5,701 bases of DNA from contig JALSQL010000005.1 of NCBI GenBank assembly GCA_026985435.1, forward strand, positions 1 through 5,701. Direction: 5' to 3'. Positions 4,524 to 5,701 of this stretch are shown one piece after another. The notes under the pieces are model-generated. The model ran no database searches. It was not told where the DNA came from and was given only the letters and a program-made list of their open reading frames with translations. A program made the translations under genes and the position numbers. The DNA is from Acidilobaceae archaeon (GTDB lineage: Archaea; Thermoproteota; Thermoprotei_A; Sulfolobales; Acidilobaceae). The stretch's first letter is position 1, and the number at the start of each line of letters is the position of its first letter.

Positions 4524-5441
4524 GTGTGCAGGATGCTAGCCGCCGCCTCCTGGACCCGGGAGGGCTCCAGGCTGCTCTCCAGGCTGGCCCGCCTCCTCGC
4601 TGAGGCCGCCCGCCGCGACCCCTACCTCGAGAGGCTGAGCGGCGGGAGCGTTGGGAGCCACTGCCACGGGTACGGCTACGCGCTCCTAGCCCGCTCCGGG
4701 GGCTCGTGGAGGGTCTCATACGAGAGGTTCGACGCCGCGGGCCTCTCGAGGGGGCCCTCGGGCGAGGAGGGCTGCGAGGCTAACCTCGACGCCCTCAACG
4801 CCGCGGTCGAGGGCCTCGCCGCAGAGCTAGACCGCGCCGGGGAGGCCTACCTGGTCCTCCACGCTAGGAGGGCCGGGAGGAGGGAGCCGCGGGGCACGCT
4901 GAACGCCCACCCCTTCCACGCCGCCTACACCGCCCCCTGGGGGCCCGGGGAGGTCTTCCTGGCCCACAACGGCGGCGTTGACAAGGCGGCCCTGGCCGGG
5001 GAGGCCGGGGTGGCCAGCGGCGACACCAGCCTCTACACTGACAGCCACCTACTAGCGCTGGCCATCGCCAGGCGCCTCTCCCGCGGGGAGCCCCCGGGGG
5101 AGGCGCTCGCGAGCCTCTGGCGGGCCGCGACGAGCGGCTACGACGTGGCGCTCCTCACGGCCGGCCGGGGAGGCCCGAGGCTGTGGCTGGCGGCCGGCGC
5201 CTCGCCGTCGATCCTGGGGGACGAGGCTAGGCTCGCCTACTACCAGCCGGTGCTACTCCTCGGCGATGGCCTGGCCGGCTTCGCCTCCTCGACCGTGGCA
5301 GACCTGGCCTCGGCCGCGGGGCTCCCTCTGGCGCTGCGCCGCCTGGCGCCGCGGGAGTGGGGGGTCTACAGGGTGGAGCCCGGGGGGTGGCCTAGGCTGG
5401 AGGCCCCATGCCCCCGCGGCTCCTGCGGCGTGGTGGGCTAG
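4524..5441 (+). CDS. Class II glutamine amidotransferase-like (Ntn-hydrolase) protein, 305 aa
   Basis: The protein begins Met-Cys-Arg-Met-Leu, as class II glutamine amidotransferases do: Cys2 becomes the N-terminal nucleophile once Met is removed, and its free amino group acts as the base. This fixes the GTG at 4524 as start; the ATG three codons on would lose the cysteine. Further family signatures are HCHGYGYAL (46-54), HAR at 113-115, NAHPF (127-131), HNG (148-150; Asn and Gly expected to form the oxyanion hole) and TDSHLLA (172-178). The C-terminal part (about 255-290) matches the end of the amidohydrolase fold. There is no synthetase or isomerase domain, so it is a stand-alone glutaminase-like unit that would either release ammonia for an unknown partner or hydrolyse another gamma-glutamyl amide. 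It resembles the YafJ/GATase_4 type more than GlmS, PurF or AsnB, which carry extra domains. It diverges from the DUF1152 gene and overlaps the convergent CBS gene by CTAG. The tail CPRGSCGVVG contains two cysteines of unknown role. Confidence 0.85.
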   Translation: MCRMLAAASWTREGSRLLSRLARLLAEAARRDPYLERLSGGSVGSHCHGYGYALLARSGGSWRVSYERFDAAGLSRGPSGEEGCEANLDALNAAVEGLAAELDRAGEAYLVLHARRAGRREPRGTLNAHPFHAAYTAPWGPGEVFLAHNGGVDKAALAGEAGVASGDTSLYTDSHLLALAIARRLSRGEPPGEALASLWRAATSGYDVALLTAGRGGPRLWLAAGASPSILGDEARLAYYQPVLLLGDGLAGFASSTVADLASAAGLPLALRRLAPREWGVYRVEPGGWPRLEAPCPRGSCGVVG

Positions 5442-5701
5442 GGTACCTGGCTGGAGGCCACCAGCGCCCTGAGGGCGTCCCTAACGCTCACCACGCCCAC
5501 CAGCCGCCCCTGGCTGTCTACGACTGGGAGGTGCCTTATCCCGTGCTCGACCATCAGTATGACCGCCTTCCAGAGGCTCTCGTCCTCCCTCACCGTAACC
5601 GGGTTCCGGGTCATCGTCTCCCCGAGCCTGTCGTCCAGGCCGCCGCCCCTGTGGAGGTGGTGGACCAGGTCCCTCTCGGTGAATATGCCGAGCAGCCTGC
5701 C
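5438..5701 (-). CDS. CBS-domain protein, C-terminal part (5' end beyond the window)
   Basis: Only the last 87 residues are present. GRLLGIFTERDLVHHL at the edge is the end of one CBS motif. Then METMTR-like linkage is seen as GETMTRNPVTV, followed by a full second CBS motif: EDESLWKAVILMVEHGIRHL, then PVVDSQGRLVGVVSVRDALRAL. Paired CBS motifs (Bateman module) bind adenine nucleotides or similar ligands and sense energy or metabolite state. The protein ends only eight residues after the second CBS motif (VASSQVP region), so no domain follows it; what precedes it cannot be seen. It could be a stand-alone CBS protein, common in archaea, or carry another N-terminal domain. Its stop shares CTAG with the convergent amidotransferase gene. 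Confidence 0.85.
   Translation of the reverse strand, partial: GRLLGIFTERDLVHHLHRGGGLDDRLGETMTRNPVTVREDESLWKAVILMVEHGIRHLPVVDSQGRLVGVVSVRDALRALVASSQVP

Noticed and set aside
4135..4719. Minus-strand open frame of 194 codons over the divergent intergenic region
   Set aside because: It is Arg/Ser/Pro/Gly-rich and overlaps the start regions of both the DUF1152 and amidotransferase genes, whose family motifs are clear; no domain recognised.

Overview
This window looks like chromosomal DNA from a hyperthermophilic archaeon, most likely a crenarchaeote (Thermoproteota) of the Desulfurococcales/Acidilobales type. The evidence is high GC, heavy use of AGG for arginine and ATA for isoleucine, TATA-box-like promoters with short leaders, GTG and TTG start codons, and a DUF1152 protein (an archaeal family). 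I cannot name the genus from sequence alone.

Left part (1-2744, minus strand). The window opens inside a class II (adenosylcobalamin-dependent) ribonucleotide reductase gene, nrdJ. Its first 836 codons are present and its C-terminal end lies outside. Just upstream on the same strand is a 56-residue ribbon-helix-helix (RHH) protein. The 65-bp gap between them holds a Shine-Dalgarno sequence but no visible promoter, so the two genes are probably one operon. The promoter region of the small RHH gene carries two copies of the palindrome CTGTACAG, arranged as a perfect 11-bp inverted repeat. This suggests, as inference, an RHH-controlled dNTP-synthesis operon. Inside nrdJ, next to the catalytic NPCGE motif, is a short AT-rich patch (7 G/C in 31 bases) that stands out sharply from the surrounding DNA.

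Middle (2745-3281). A 195-bp divergent intergenic region separates the small RHH gene from a second, plus-strand RHH gene with a C-terminal coiled coil. A good TATA box for the second gene is bracketed by a perfect 17-bp inverted repeat and lies near a bipartite direct repeat. The region looks like a compact regulatory switch with several operator types.

Right part (3278-5701). A DUF1152 protein (minus) and a class II glutamine amidotransferase-like protein (plus) diverge from a very GC-rich 184-bp region. That region holds a fourth TGTACA palindrome, a 9-bp inverted repeat around a weak TATA-like element, and two strong hairpins. The window ends in the C-terminal part of a CBS-domain protein (minus). 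Both convergent gene pairs (RHH2/DUF1152 and amidotransferase/CBS) overlap by the same four bases, CTAG, so each pair of stop codons is shared between strands. No RNA genes, CRISPR arrays, insertion sequences or intergenic stretches above 300 bp were seen.
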